From Fimbriimonadaceae bacterium (GTDB lineage Bacteria; Armatimonadota; Fimbriimonadia; Fimbriimonadales; Fimbriimonadaceae), in the NCBI GenBank assembly GCA_019454105.1, contig CP075364.1, positions 186,001-250,000 on the forward strand: a stretch of 64,000 nucleotides of DNA, read 5' to 3'. The position numbers and the translations under genes are program-made. Under the pieces are notes generated by a model. It was not told the origin of the DNA, did no database searches, and worked only from the letters and a program-made list of their open reading frames with translations. Positions within the stretch are counted from its first letter, which is position 1. Each line of letters starts with the position of its first letter. Shown here one piece after another: positions 55,226-64,000 of this stretch.

Positions 55226-58200
55226 CTATCGGAGGCGCTTGAGGAGCTCGGAGACGGCCCTTTCGAGCTGGACGTCCTTGCCTGCGGCCTCGGCTTTCGG
55301 GTCGCGGAGGACTTCGATGTCCGGTTTCCTCCCGTTCCGTTCCAGGTTTTCGCCGTCGATGTCGAACGCGCCGCTTCCAGGCATTCGGATCATTCCACCG
55401 TCCCAAAGCCGGTAGGCGCCGGTTCCGATGACACCGCCGGCAGTCGCCTCGCCAACAATGGGCCCCAGCTTCATTCGCCTGAAGCCTTCTGCGAAGATCT
55501 CAGCGTTACTGAACGAGAACTGGTTGATGAGGCAAGCGGCCGGGAGTTCCAAGGCGTTGCCCCGAAAGGCGTTCTCGCTGTAGCGGAACTCGTTGTCCCG
55601 TGTGGTGCGGATCAGCCATGGCTCTTTCCGCATGATATTGAGAATGATGTGGCTCGTGAAGCCGCCCCCATTGAAACGGACATCGACGATGACGCCTTGT
55701 TTGCCTTCGAGTTCGGTCTCGATCTCTCGCAAGAACACATCAAGGCTCGAGGCGTCCATGCTCTGGACATGAAGGTAGCCTAGCTTGCCACCGCTCAGCC
55801 GGTCGGTTTCCTGGCGGTTGCCGCGCACCCACTCTTGGTAGGCGAGGCCGTTCCTGGCTGAATATCGGAGCGGCTTGATCGTCACTTCTCGTTCGGCACC
55901 GTCCCTTTCGATCCTGAGCACGACCTTCCGATCAGCCTTCTCCGCAAGGAGGGAGGCGGCGATGGCGCCCTTGGAAAGCGAAGTCCCGTCGATCGCGACG
56001 ATTCTATCGCCGGGTTTGAGTTCGGACGACGGGTGATCGGCCGGGCTGCCGGGAACCACCGACGCGACACTGTAGGCGCCATGGTCGTCCAAGGCTCGCC
56101 AGTCCCATTCGACCCCGATCCAACCGGTGTCCTCGCTCAGGCCCGTCGTGGCGCGCATGGCGACTGGGGAACTGGCCCCGAGGTGGGAGGAGTCGAGGCG
56201 CTCCATCATTTCACCCAGAAGGTCATAGAAGTCCTCGCGGCTTTGAGCCTGGGGTACAAGCCCGGCGAATTCGGCCTTTATGGCCTGCCAATCGCGCCCG
56301 TTCATATCGGGCCGGTAGTAGAGCCGGGACATCGCCCACCAAGCTTCGGCGAACAACGCTTCCTCTTCCTGTGCGAGGACGACGTTGTATTGGCCCTGGA
56401 GGGCCATCGGCGAAGCCTGTCCCCCTGGAGCGAGGGTAAATGGCCTGCCCGTTTGGATCAAGATCGCCCGTTTTCGGGCCGAGTCCCAAACAAGATCGGC
56501 CACACTTCCCGTGACCCCGGCCACGGCCTTGACGGTTCCCGTCTTGATCTCGATGGTTGAGAACTGACCGTCGACATTGGCATAGAGGGTCTTGGCGTCC
56601 GGTCCCGGCCAGGCTCCGGTCACGCTCGTCCCGGTGAGGGGCCGCCGCAGCTGAAGGACGCTGGGATGGACCGGCGGCACTGTCGGTTCGGGCTGCTTGT
56701 CGTCCTTGGGCTCGTCGATCTTGTCGAGGTCGTCCTCGCTGAACTCGATCGGCCGAGGAGCGAGATCGACCATGTACAGCGGGGACGTGGAGTTGCGCGA
56801 CTCCGAGTAATTCAGTCCCTCTATGGCGGTGAAGTAGACACCAGAACCATCGATGGTGAATTGGGGTCTTGAGAGGGATTTTCCGACTCGGGCGATCAAT
56901 GTCTTCAGTTTGCCGTCGGCAGACGCGAGGAAGACCGAGTTGCCCCGGGCGGTCTGGGTTTTGTAGACCAAGTGCTTGCTGTCTGGAGACCAAGAATAGT
57001 CGGGAGAGCCAGTCAGTCCGCCTCCGAAGTCGCCCGTACCGACCACGACCGGATTGCTCCCGTCCGAGCGGGCGATCAAGATCTCGCGGTCGCCTCTTTG
57101 ATAGGCGATCGACTTGCGGTCGGGCGACACCAGGGGGCCGACAAGGTCCTTGGCTTCTTCCGCGAGCGTTTCGGCGGGTTTGTCCAGGACTTGTTTGACG
57201 AGCCGGCGCTTGCCAAGCATGTCCGCGGCGGCATAGACCACGGTCTTGTCGTCCAGCCATTGCGGCTGTCCATCGTAAGCGGGGTTCTCAGAGAGCCTCT
57301 TGGTCGTTCCTCCTTTGTCGGTGGTGATAAAGATGTCGCCTCGCGACTCGAACACAGCTCGTTTGCCGTTGGGTGAGAACGAAGGCGAACTGACTCCTGT
57401 GCCGACCGTCAGCCTTTGGACTGGGTCGCGCTGGGCATCCGTAGGGGCGAAGATCTCGACTGGCCGGGCTTCGCCCTTGGCGACATCGGCCAGCCAGACG
57501 CGGGAATCCCTTTGGAACGCCACCTGCCTACCGTCTCTCGAGGCGGTGAGGGAGCGGATCGTGCCCGAGCCAAACCGGGTGACTTGGGTCGCACGACCAT
57601 TCGGAGCCTTTAGGGTCCAGACGTTTGGGGCGCCCGACCGATTGGAGACGAAGGCAACCGTCTCAGAGTCCAAGCAGACCGGATACATATCGTGCTGGTC
57701 TCCTTGGGTGAGCTTGCGGTAATCCGTCAGGGGAACGCCGGTCCGCGCCACCCAAATCTTTCCAGTGTTCGCGCCACGTTGGGCTGGGTTGCGCCAAGCT
57801 CCCCCGCTTGACCCGGCCACGAAGTAGACCGACGCGCCATCGGGGCTCACGGTCGGACTGTGTTCGGTCTCGTATGGATGACCGGTCAGTCGGATCATAT
57901 CGCCGCCAGCCAGCGAGACTCGGAAGAGGTCGCTTCGGCCCCATGCGTTTGTGTGCCCAAAGACATGGGTGGCTGTTACCGCCGCGGGAACCTCGGTCGA
58001 GCTCTCGTAAGTAAGGCGCCGCAGGCCGCGCCCTTGGGCGTCGATGGTAAAGAGGTCGGCGGAACCAAAGCGGTCGCTCGCGAAGACGAGGCTCTTGCCG
58101 TCTGGGCTCCAGCGGGGGCTTGTCTCTCGGGCAGGGTGGACAGTCAGCCGCCGAGCTTCACCGCCAGCGGCGGGCACAGTCCAGAGGTCTCCTTGCCAGC

Positions 58201-58300
58201 AAAAGGCGATCGTACTGCCGTCGGGCGACAGGGCTGGGTCGCTGGTTCGAGCGATCGGGGTCATGGCGGCGGCGAGAGCCACCGGCGCAAGCCAAAGCAT
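55226..58300 (-). CDS. Tricorn-type protease with signal peptide
   Basis: About 1024 residues, close to archaeal tricorn (about 1070). After a signal-like N-terminus (LWLAPVALAAAMTPIA) come two propellers with TolB/PD40 blades (DPALSPDGSTIAF, SPRWSPDGKSLVF, SPSFSPNGKRAVF), a C1 region, a PDZ domain (GAYSVASVVPGSPADHPSSELKPGDRIVAID split over strands) and the S41-type protease core with VDVRFNGGGFTSHI and INQFSFSNAEIFAEGF (probable Ser nucleophile) and GEATAGGVIGTG. Archaeal tricorn trims peptides in the cytosol; here export is likely. I chose the ATG at 58300. It follows an alpha-amylase gene by 35 bases. Confidence 0.9.
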   Translation of the reverse strand: MLWLAPVALAAAMTPIARTSDPALSPDGSTIAFCWQGDLWTVPAAGGEARRLTVHPARETSPRWSPDGKSLVFASDRFGSADLFTIDAQGRGLRRLTYESSTEVPAAVTATHVFGHTNAWGRSDLFRVSLAGGDMIRLTGHPYETEHSPTVSPDGASVYFVAGSSGGAWRNPAQRGANTGKIWVARTGVPLTDYRKLTQGDQHDMYPVCLDSETVAFVSNRSGAPNVWTLKAPNGRATQVTRFGSGTIRSLTASRDGRQVAFQRDSRVWLADVAKGEARPVEIFAPTDAQRDPVQRLTVGTGVSSPSFSPNGKRAVFESRGDIFITTDKGGTTKRLSENPAYDGQPQWLDDKTVVYAAADMLGKRRLVKQVLDKPAETLAEEAKDLVGPLVSPDRKSIAYQRGDREILIARSDGSNPVVVGTGDFGGGLTGSPDYSWSPDSKHLVYKTQTARGNSVFLASADGKLKTLIARVGKSLSRPQFTIDGSGVYFTAIEGLNYSESRNSTSPLYMVDLAPRPIEFSEDDLDKIDEPKDDKQPEPTVPPVHPSVLQLRRPLTGTSVTGAWPGPDAKTLYANVDGQFSTIEIKTGTVKAVAGVTGSVADLVWDSARKRAILIQTGRPFTLAPGGQASPMALQGQYNVVLAQEEEALFAEAWWAMSRLYYRPDMNGRDWQAIKAEFAGLVPQAQSREDFYDLLGEMMERLDSSHLGASSPVAMRATTGLSEDTGWIGVEWDWRALDDHGAYSVASVVPGSPADHPSSELKPGDRIVAIDGTSLSKGAIAASLLAEKADRKVVLRIERDGAEREVTIKPLRYSARNGLAYQEWVRGNRQETDRLSGGKLGYLHVQSMDASSLDVFLREIETELEGKQGVIVDVRFNGGGFTSHIILNIMRKEPWLIRTTRDNEFRYSENAFRGNALELPAACLINQFSFSNAEIFAEGFRRMKLGPIVGEATAGGVIGTGAYRLWDGGMIRMPGSGAFDIDGENLERNGRKPDIEVLRDPKAEAAGKDVQLERAVSELLKRLR

Positions 58301-58335
58301 GTGCTCTTTTACTCGATTTGAGAGGCACTTTACGC

Positions 58336-59865
58336 CTAGGGAACCCGCTTGTACGGCGTCGCGCCGTTGATGGGATCGGTGACGGGGAAATACAAGCGGA
58401 CTGATTTGGGCGGGAGTTCTACGTCTAAAAGGCCGTTCACAGATCGGAGGCTCTCCCCAGTGACCAGGTCTCGCACTTCGCCCCAACTGAGCACGCGTCC
58501 GAGTCGTGTGGCGAAGGTTTCTTGGACCGTCTCGTTTGTCGGATTGATGACGATGATCACGGACTCTCGCAACTTCTCCGTTTGCCGCGAGTAAGCGATC
58601 AGACGTTCTGTTTCGACAGTGAGGAAATCCCCGTACCGAAGAGACGGGAACTCCTTTCGCCAGCGGGTCAGTTTCTTGATCCAGGCGAGATCCAGGTTCT
58701 CATTTGTAGCGAGATCCCACCGCATGGGGCCTCGGTTCGAGGGGTCGCCATCTCCAGTCATACCAAGTTCCGAGCCGTAATAGACCACTGGCGAGCCGGG
58801 ATAGGTGAATTGGACAGCTTGGACGATTCTCCGGTCGGCAGGGTCAGGAACAGTCGTGGCCAGTCTCGGAGTGTCGTGATTGTCGACGAGCAGCCAAGTC
58901 TTGAGCAAGTTCTCGATGCCCGCATCTTTAACGATTTGATCGAAGAGTTTTCCGACCCTTCCTCCGGTGATTCGTGCATTCAGGGAGCGTTCGACGAGTC
59001 GACAAGGCGTGAAGTTGAAGACGCCGTCCAAGCAATCAAACCACCCATTTGGATACCCGCTTATCTCGCCGATCACGGCCGAGCCTGGCTTGGCGCGATG
59101 CGATGCCTTTCGAATCTCTCCAAGATACTTGGGTCCGAGCTCGATCGCGACGTCCAATCGCCATCCGTCCGCTCCCCTTTTCAGCCAAAACGGGACCACA
59201 GAGTTCGGGCCAGACCAGAGCTCGTGCCGGACTCCAGGATCCTCGATGTTCAGCTCGGGAAGGTTCTTGACGCCGAACCAAGCTCGATAGCCATCGGGAA
59301 ACTCGTCTCCGAAGACAAACCAGTTCCGGTAAGGGCTGTTTGGGTTCGAATTGGCATCCTTGAACCGGCTCGCAGTCTTGCCCATATGGTTAAACACACC
59401 GTCTAGCACGATCTTTAGACCTTTGGTCTTCGATAAGGTCACCAACTGGTCAAAGGCCCGTTGGCTTCCCAGGATGGGGTCGATCTGGCGATAGTCTTGG
59501 GAGTCGTACCGATGGTTGGTCCATGCGGAGAAGACGGGGGTGAGGTAGAGGACGTCGGCGCCGACATCCTTGACATAGGACAGGCGAGAGGCCACCCCGG
59601 CCAGATCACCTCCCCAGAACTCGAGCTCATGGCTATAGACCCCTTCGTCGGGCAACAGTCGACCGGCTGTCGGCCTCTCCTCCCAATCTCTGAAAATTTG
59701 CGGCCGTTTCAGTTTGGCCTGGACCGCAGCGGGATCAGCCGGAGGCGCGAACCGGTCGGGAAACACTTGGTAGACCACGGCTCCGTGGCGCCAATCCTTG
59801 GCCCGGGCCTGGAAATCGACGTCTTGTGGCCCGAGGAGGCACCAGGCAGCGAAGGAAGCTAACAC
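58336..59865 (-). CDS. Secreted GH13 alpha-amylase / neopullulanase-like enzyme
   Basis: 509 residues from a GTG at 59865, with a short hydrophobic N-terminus (LASFAAWCLLGPQ). Barrel: VVYQVFPDRF at the first strand, DGVFNHMGKTA (region I), GWRLDVAIELG with the nucleophile Asp (II), SAVIGEISGYPNG with the acid/base Glu (III) and LLVDNHDTPRLAT (IV). The FPDRF start and GEISG are like cyclomaltodextrinase/neopullulanase relatives (GH13_20/21). No N-terminal CBM34 is present. It probably cleaves maltodextrins made by the upstream-acting pullulanase and amylase. Confidence 0.88.
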   Translation of the reverse strand: MLASFAAWCLLGPQDVDFQARAKDWRHGAVVYQVFPDRFAPPADPAAVQAKLKRPQIFRDWEERPTAGRLLPDEGVYSHELEFWGGDLAGVASRLSYVKDVGADVLYLTPVFSAWTNHRYDSQDYRQIDPILGSQRAFDQLVTLSKTKGLKIVLDGVFNHMGKTASRFKDANSNPNSPYRNWFVFGDEFPDGYRAWFGVKNLPELNIEDPGVRHELWSGPNSVVPFWLKRGADGWRLDVAIELGPKYLGEIRKASHRAKPGSAVIGEISGYPNGWFDCLDGVFNFTPCRLVERSLNARITGGRVGKLFDQIVKDAGIENLLKTWLLVDNHDTPRLATTVPDPADRRIVQAVQFTYPGSPVVYYGSELGMTGDGDPSNRGPMRWDLATNENLDLAWIKKLTRWRKEFPSLRYGDFLTVETERLIAYSRQTEKLRESVIIVINPTNETVQETFATRLGRVLSWGEVRDLVTGESLRSVNGLLDVELPPKSVRLYFPVTDPINGATPYKRVP

Positions 59866-59874
59866 TCCGGCATC

Positions 59875-60969
59875 TTACAGCCTCTCGTCCTTGATCGGTT
59901 CCAGCCCAAACTCCTCTCGAAGGAAGGTTGCCAGGTGATCGATGGCGTCGGGCACGACGGGGCCGACGATGCCAAGGTCGGTCGCTTTCTCGACCGGCTT
60001 GAGGTTGTGGCTCGCCAGGGGCAGCAAGAACATCTCAGCCTTGCCTCTCTTCTTCAGCGCGTTGAAGAGCGGTTCGGCGTCGAGTTTCGGATCGACCTGG
60101 ATGTCCATCTCGCCTTGGATCAACACGACCGGTCCGGAGTATCTTGCGGCAGCGGTGACAGGGTCCAAGTCGGCCAGCTGCTGCATGTATCGGCCTACAG
60201 ACCGATTATAGAGAGCGGCCAGAGCGGGGGGTATATCGCTCGGCGTCGTTCCTGACTTCTTGATCTCGGCCATGATCCGTTCGTTGTCGGCGAGGAGCTG
60301 CCTTGAGAAAGACTCGGACAAACCGGATCGCTTGAAAGACCTCTCCAATTGCCAGGCCACAACATCGCCGAACTTTCTGCCCGGGGTCGCGAGGAGCCCG
60401 AGGGCTGCGGGCTTGACCCGATTGGCCAGTTCGATGGTAATGAGCCCGCCCTCGCTGTGACCCACGATCCCCAACCGTTTCTCATCGGTTCCGCCCGCTT
60501 GGGTCATGGCCCAGAAGGCGGCTTCCGCGTCTTCGATGTGACGGCTCCAACTGAAGAACTCGCCAATCTGATCGGGGTCTTTGGGCCACTTCGAGGCGTT
60601 CGTAGCGACGGCGCGCTTGTCAAACCGGAAGGAGGCGATGCCGTTGTCGGCAAGACCCCACGCGAGGTCTCGAAGCAGGTTGGTCGTGAATCCTGGCTGG
60701 TTCCCGTCGCGGTCGGTCGGCCCGCTGCCTGGAAGGAGCAACACGGCGGGGACGTCCTTGACCACCCCTCCGGCAGGCAAGGTCATCGTGCCGGCCAACT
60801 CGGTGCCATCGGCCGACTTGAACTTTATCTCTGATTCGTTCCGGCTGGCGGTTCTGGGCAACCTGATTTCCTCCACGCCGTGGAGCATCTTGCGCTCGCA
60901 TCCGGCGAGAAACTGGAACGAGACAAGGAGGGCGAGGGTCAAACGGAACGTGTTACGTAAGGCTGGCAT
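59875..60969 (-). CDS. Alpha/beta hydrolase lipoprotein
   Basis: About 364 residues. The signal peptide ends in the lipobox LAGC. Hydrolase features: PAVLLLPGSGPTDRDG (oxyanion region), LGIVGHSEGGLITIELA with the Ser nucleophile (GHSEGG), the acid in VVLIQGEMDIQVD and the His in LPLASHNLKPVE. It is like YbaC/S9-type esterases. I chose the ATG at 60969, which overlaps the oxidoreductase gene by 17 bases. Confidence 0.88.
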   Translation of the reverse strand: MPALRNTFRLTLALLVSFQFLAGCERKMLHGVEEIRLPRTASRNESEIKFKSADGTELAGTMTLPAGGVVKDVPAVLLLPGSGPTDRDGNQPGFTTNLLRDLAWGLADNGIASFRFDKRAVATNASKWPKDPDQIGEFFSWSRHIEDAEAAFWAMTQAGGTDEKRLGIVGHSEGGLITIELANRVKPAALGLLATPGRKFGDVVAWQLERSFKRSGLSESFSRQLLADNERIMAEIKKSGTTPSDIPPALAALYNRSVGRYMQQLADLDPVTAAARYSGPVVLIQGEMDIQVDPKLDAEPLFNALKKRGKAEMFLLPLASHNLKPVEKATDLGIVGPVVPDAIDHLATFLREEFGLEPIKDERL

Positions 60970-62026
60970 GGACAGGTTGCTCCTGGCCGGTCGCGGCCGA
61001 CTTGTACAGGGCGTCAAAGATGGCGTTCAGCGCCAGGCCATGTTCGCCTGGGATCGGAGAGGGGTCGCCGTTGAGGGCGGCCCGGACGAAGGCTTGGATC
61101 TCTGCCGTGTGGGCCGACTTGACGTCGGGGACGTTTCTCGGAGTCATGTCAAAAAGCTGGCGGTCCCGCTCGCTGTAGATCTCGATTGCGTTCTCGCCCC
61201 AACCTTTGACCAAGGCCCCGGACTTCGTTCCAAAGAGCTCCGTTCGGAAGAGCTCGTCTTTGATGTTGGCCATGAATGAGCTTTCAAGAACGACCACGGA
61301 TCCGTTGTCGAACCGGATCAAACCGACCGCCATGTCTTCGACCGTGAACTTGGTTCGGTCATAGTCGCCCCACGGGTTCACGATGTTGGGATCCTTCCCA
61401 AGCCGGTCCCACGTGGCCCCGCTTGCCGTCACGGGTTTGGGGTGGCCCATCAGGTGGAGGGTCAGGTCGAGTATGTGGACACCGATATCGATCAGCGGCC
61501 CCCCGCCTTGCTTCTCCTTGTCGATGAAGACGCCCCAGTGCGGCACGCCTCGACGGCGCAGCGCCTGGGCCCGAGCGTAATAGACGTCGCCCATGTGCCC
61601 AGCGTCGATGTACTGCCTCATGAAGAGGGCAGGCCCAGCGAACCGCATTTGGAGGGCGACCATGAGGATCTTCCCGGCCTTGCGGGCTGCCAGGCACATC
61701 TCTCGCGCCTCCACCGCGTTCATGGCGAGCGGCTTTTCGCAAATCACGTGCTTTCCGGCGTTCAGGGCGTCGATCGTCGGCTGTTTGTGAAAGGCGTTGG
61801 GCGTCGTGACGCTCACGGCACCGATCTCAGGGTCTGACAAAAGGTCTTGGTAGTTGTGGGTCGATCGGGCCCCGGGAACCAGAGCCCTGGCTCCGTCGAG
61901 TGCTTCGGGGCTCACGTCGCAGATCCAAACGATCTCGCACTCATCGGGAATCGAGAGGAACCCGGGGATGTGGCACGATCTGGCGATGCCGCCTGTGCCG
62001 ATCAAGCCGACCTTGAGCTTGTTCAC
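60953..62026 (-). CDS. Gfo/Idh/MocA-family oxidoreductase
   Basis: 357 residues. N-terminal Rossmann fold VGLIGTGGIARSCHIPGF, the conserved EKP in HVICEKPLAMN, and the catalytic region GGGPLIDIGVHILDLTLHLMG with the Asp and His. Family members oxidise or epimerise sugars with NAD(P). The exact substrate is unknown; the glycoside-hydrolase neighbour suggests a sugar. It starts at a GTG overlapping the terC stop (GTGA). Confidence 0.9.
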   Translation of the reverse strand: MNKLKVGLIGTGGIARSCHIPGFLSIPDECEIVWICDVSPEALDGARALVPGARSTHNYQDLLSDPEIGAVSVTTPNAFHKQPTIDALNAGKHVICEKPLAMNAVEAREMCLAARKAGKILMVALQMRFAGPALFMRQYIDAGHMGDVYYARAQALRRRGVPHWGVFIDKEKQGGGPLIDIGVHILDLTLHLMGHPKPVTASGATWDRLGKDPNIVNPWGDYDRTKFTVEDMAVGLIRFDNGSVVVLESSFMANIKDELFRTELFGTKSGALVKGWGENAIEIYSERDRQLFDMTPRNVPDVKSAHTAEIQAFVRAALNGDPSPIPGEHGLALNAIFDALYKSAATGQEQPVHASLT

Positions 62027-62778
62027 GAAGCGTCAGGATACTTAGTTTCAGCCGGGGTCGGCGCGGGTCTGAGCCAAGCCGCGACCGCAAACCCGGCGAT
62101 GATCACGGCCATGACAGTCCAGAACACCGTGTGGTCCATTTCGTGGACCACAAACGGGAGATCGACTGGGTTCGTCTTGTTGTAAGACTCCACGAAGTTG
62201 TGCCCGGTCATGAAGCAAAGCTTCACCGCGACCCAACCGACGAGCGCATAGGCCATGTGTTCCAACACCGGGAAGCGGGCCAACAAGTTAATGAAGATCG
62301 TCGCCGCGAACCGAAGAAGAACGACGCCAAAGATCGCGCCGAGGTAGATGACCCACACCTTGTCGGCCCCTCTGACGAGGGCGACGGCGGCCACCACCGA
62401 ATCGATTGCGAAAGCGATGTCGGCCAGCTCGACCGCTACGACCGTCTGCCAAAAGCCGCGACCCTCAGTCTTGGGTTTGGCATGGTGTGACTGAGAGTGG
62501 AGCCAAAAGTGCCTGACAAACAGCCACAAGAGGTAAGCGGCGCCGATGGCTTGGAGCCACCATAGGTTGATGATCCAGGTGACGGTCAGGATGGCGATCA
62601 AGCGGAAGACGAACGCACCGCCGAGCCCATACAGAAGCGCTTTCCGCTGGAGCTTGCCGGGCAGGTGGCGAACCATGATCGCCAGGACAAGGGCGTTGTC
62701 CGCCGAAAGCAAGCCTTCGAGCAGGATGAGAAACGCGACGACGGACAGGTCTGGCCAAGCAAAAGTCTGCCCGAACAT
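62023..62778 (-). CDS. TerC-family integral membrane protein
   Basis: About 251 residues, seven to eight helices. TerC features: LLEGLLSADNALVLAIMVRHLP near the start and AVELADIAFAIDSVVAAVALV in the middle, each with the conserved Asp/Glu likely to bind a metal. TerC proteins are linked with Mn2+ export and metal loading of exported proteins (MeeF/MeeY type). I chose the ATG at 62778 with GGAGA before it; it is part of an inverted repeat shared with the divergent gene. Confidence 0.9.
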   Translation of the reverse strand: MFGQTFAWPDLSVVAFLILLEGLLSADNALVLAIMVRHLPGKLQRKALLYGLGGAFVFRLIAILTVTWIINLWWLQAIGAAYLLWLFVRHFWLHSQSHHAKPKTEGRGFWQTVVAVELADIAFAIDSVVAAVALVRGADKVWVIYLGAIFGVVLLRFAATIFINLLARFPVLEHMAYALVGWVAVKLCFMTGHNFVESYNKTNPVDLPFVVHEMDHTVFWTVMAVIIAGFAVAAWLRPAPTPAETKYPDAS

Positions 62779-62837
62779 GGGTCTCCGAGCATTGTGCCAT
62801 GCCGAGGAATGAGGGCTGCGGTACACAATGGAGACCC

Positions 62838-62840
<3 letters not shown>
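62776..62840. repeat. Inverted repeat joining two divergent start sites
   Basis: CATGGGTCTCC (62776-62786), four bases, then ATTGTG (62791-62796) mirrors CACAAT (62824-62829) and GGAGACCCATG (62830-62840). Both start codons and their ribosome-binding sites (GGAGA) are in the arms. The left arm differs only by an inserted GAGC. Confidence 0.75.

Positions 62841-64000
<1,160 letters not shown>

Overview
The window looks like chromosome of a member of the Armatimonadota, probably close to Fimbriimonadia. The clearest sign is the prepilin at 37579-38439, whose N-terminus ([20 protein letters not shown] followed by [12 protein letters not shown]) is the form typical of that phylum. High G+C, many GTG and TTG starts, few strong Shine-Dalgarno sites, an abundance of secreted proteins of unknown function and a PEP-CTERM protein agree with this. 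The phylum call is inference from family signatures; no database was searched. I see no tRNA, rRNA, CRISPR array, prophage, integrase or insertion sequence. Almost all of the window is ordinary, densely packed gene space.

Layout. 1-6224 (+): a tight operon with a SpoIIM-like protein (cut by the window edge), a zinc-ribbon membrane protein, a DUF360 membrane protein, yvcK, gmk, coaBC and a secreted beta-propeller-like protein. 6221-17472 (-): aroF, a GYF-domain/pilin-like protein, an MrfA-type helicase, tatC, a Gly-rich secreted protein, and two secreted GH13 enzymes (branching-enzyme-like and pullulanase). 17485-22839 (-): a complete seven-gene Mrp Na+/H+ antiporter operon. 22933-33739: a large secreted zinc metalloprotease, pepQ (+), a PEP-CTERM protein, rnc, an aminotransferase, an orphan FecCD permease (+), and a rhodanese/sufE/TIGR03790 lipoprotein operon. 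33805-38714: a lipoprotein, a HerA-like ATPase, a CoA-transferase, the prepilin and a 53-residue YqaE/Pmp3 peptide. 38719-41553 (-): murA, mreB and a small secreted SLH-like protein.

41554-44429 (+): a structured leader with an intrinsic terminator, then an HNH protein, a cyclic-nucleotide-binding protein, a small protein, a MarR regulator and a small unknown. 44426-49878 (-): greA, then secE-nusG-dCMP deaminase-tagO/wecA-wecB-uppP-pth, joining transcription, nucleotide and envelope-polymer functions. 50014-54611 (+): pilT between secreted unknowns, ending with a protein carrying about twelve Asp-box repeats. 54656-62778 (-): hsp20, then terC, an oxidoreductase, an alpha/beta hydrolase lipoprotein, an alpha-amylase and a tricorn-type protease in one run. 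62838-64000 (+): a LolA-like secreted protein and the start of eno.

Together the genes suggest a free-living heterotroph that degrades alpha-glucans and proteins outside the cytoplasm, has type IV pilus machinery and a cell-envelope polymer pathway, and manages Na+/pH with Mrp. The most unusual items are the reuse of a pseudopilin-like C-terminal module on two proteins that are not pilins, a structured terminator-bearing leader before the HNH gene, and long inverted repeats centred on divergent start sites. I did not find a convincing wholly new multi-gene system.
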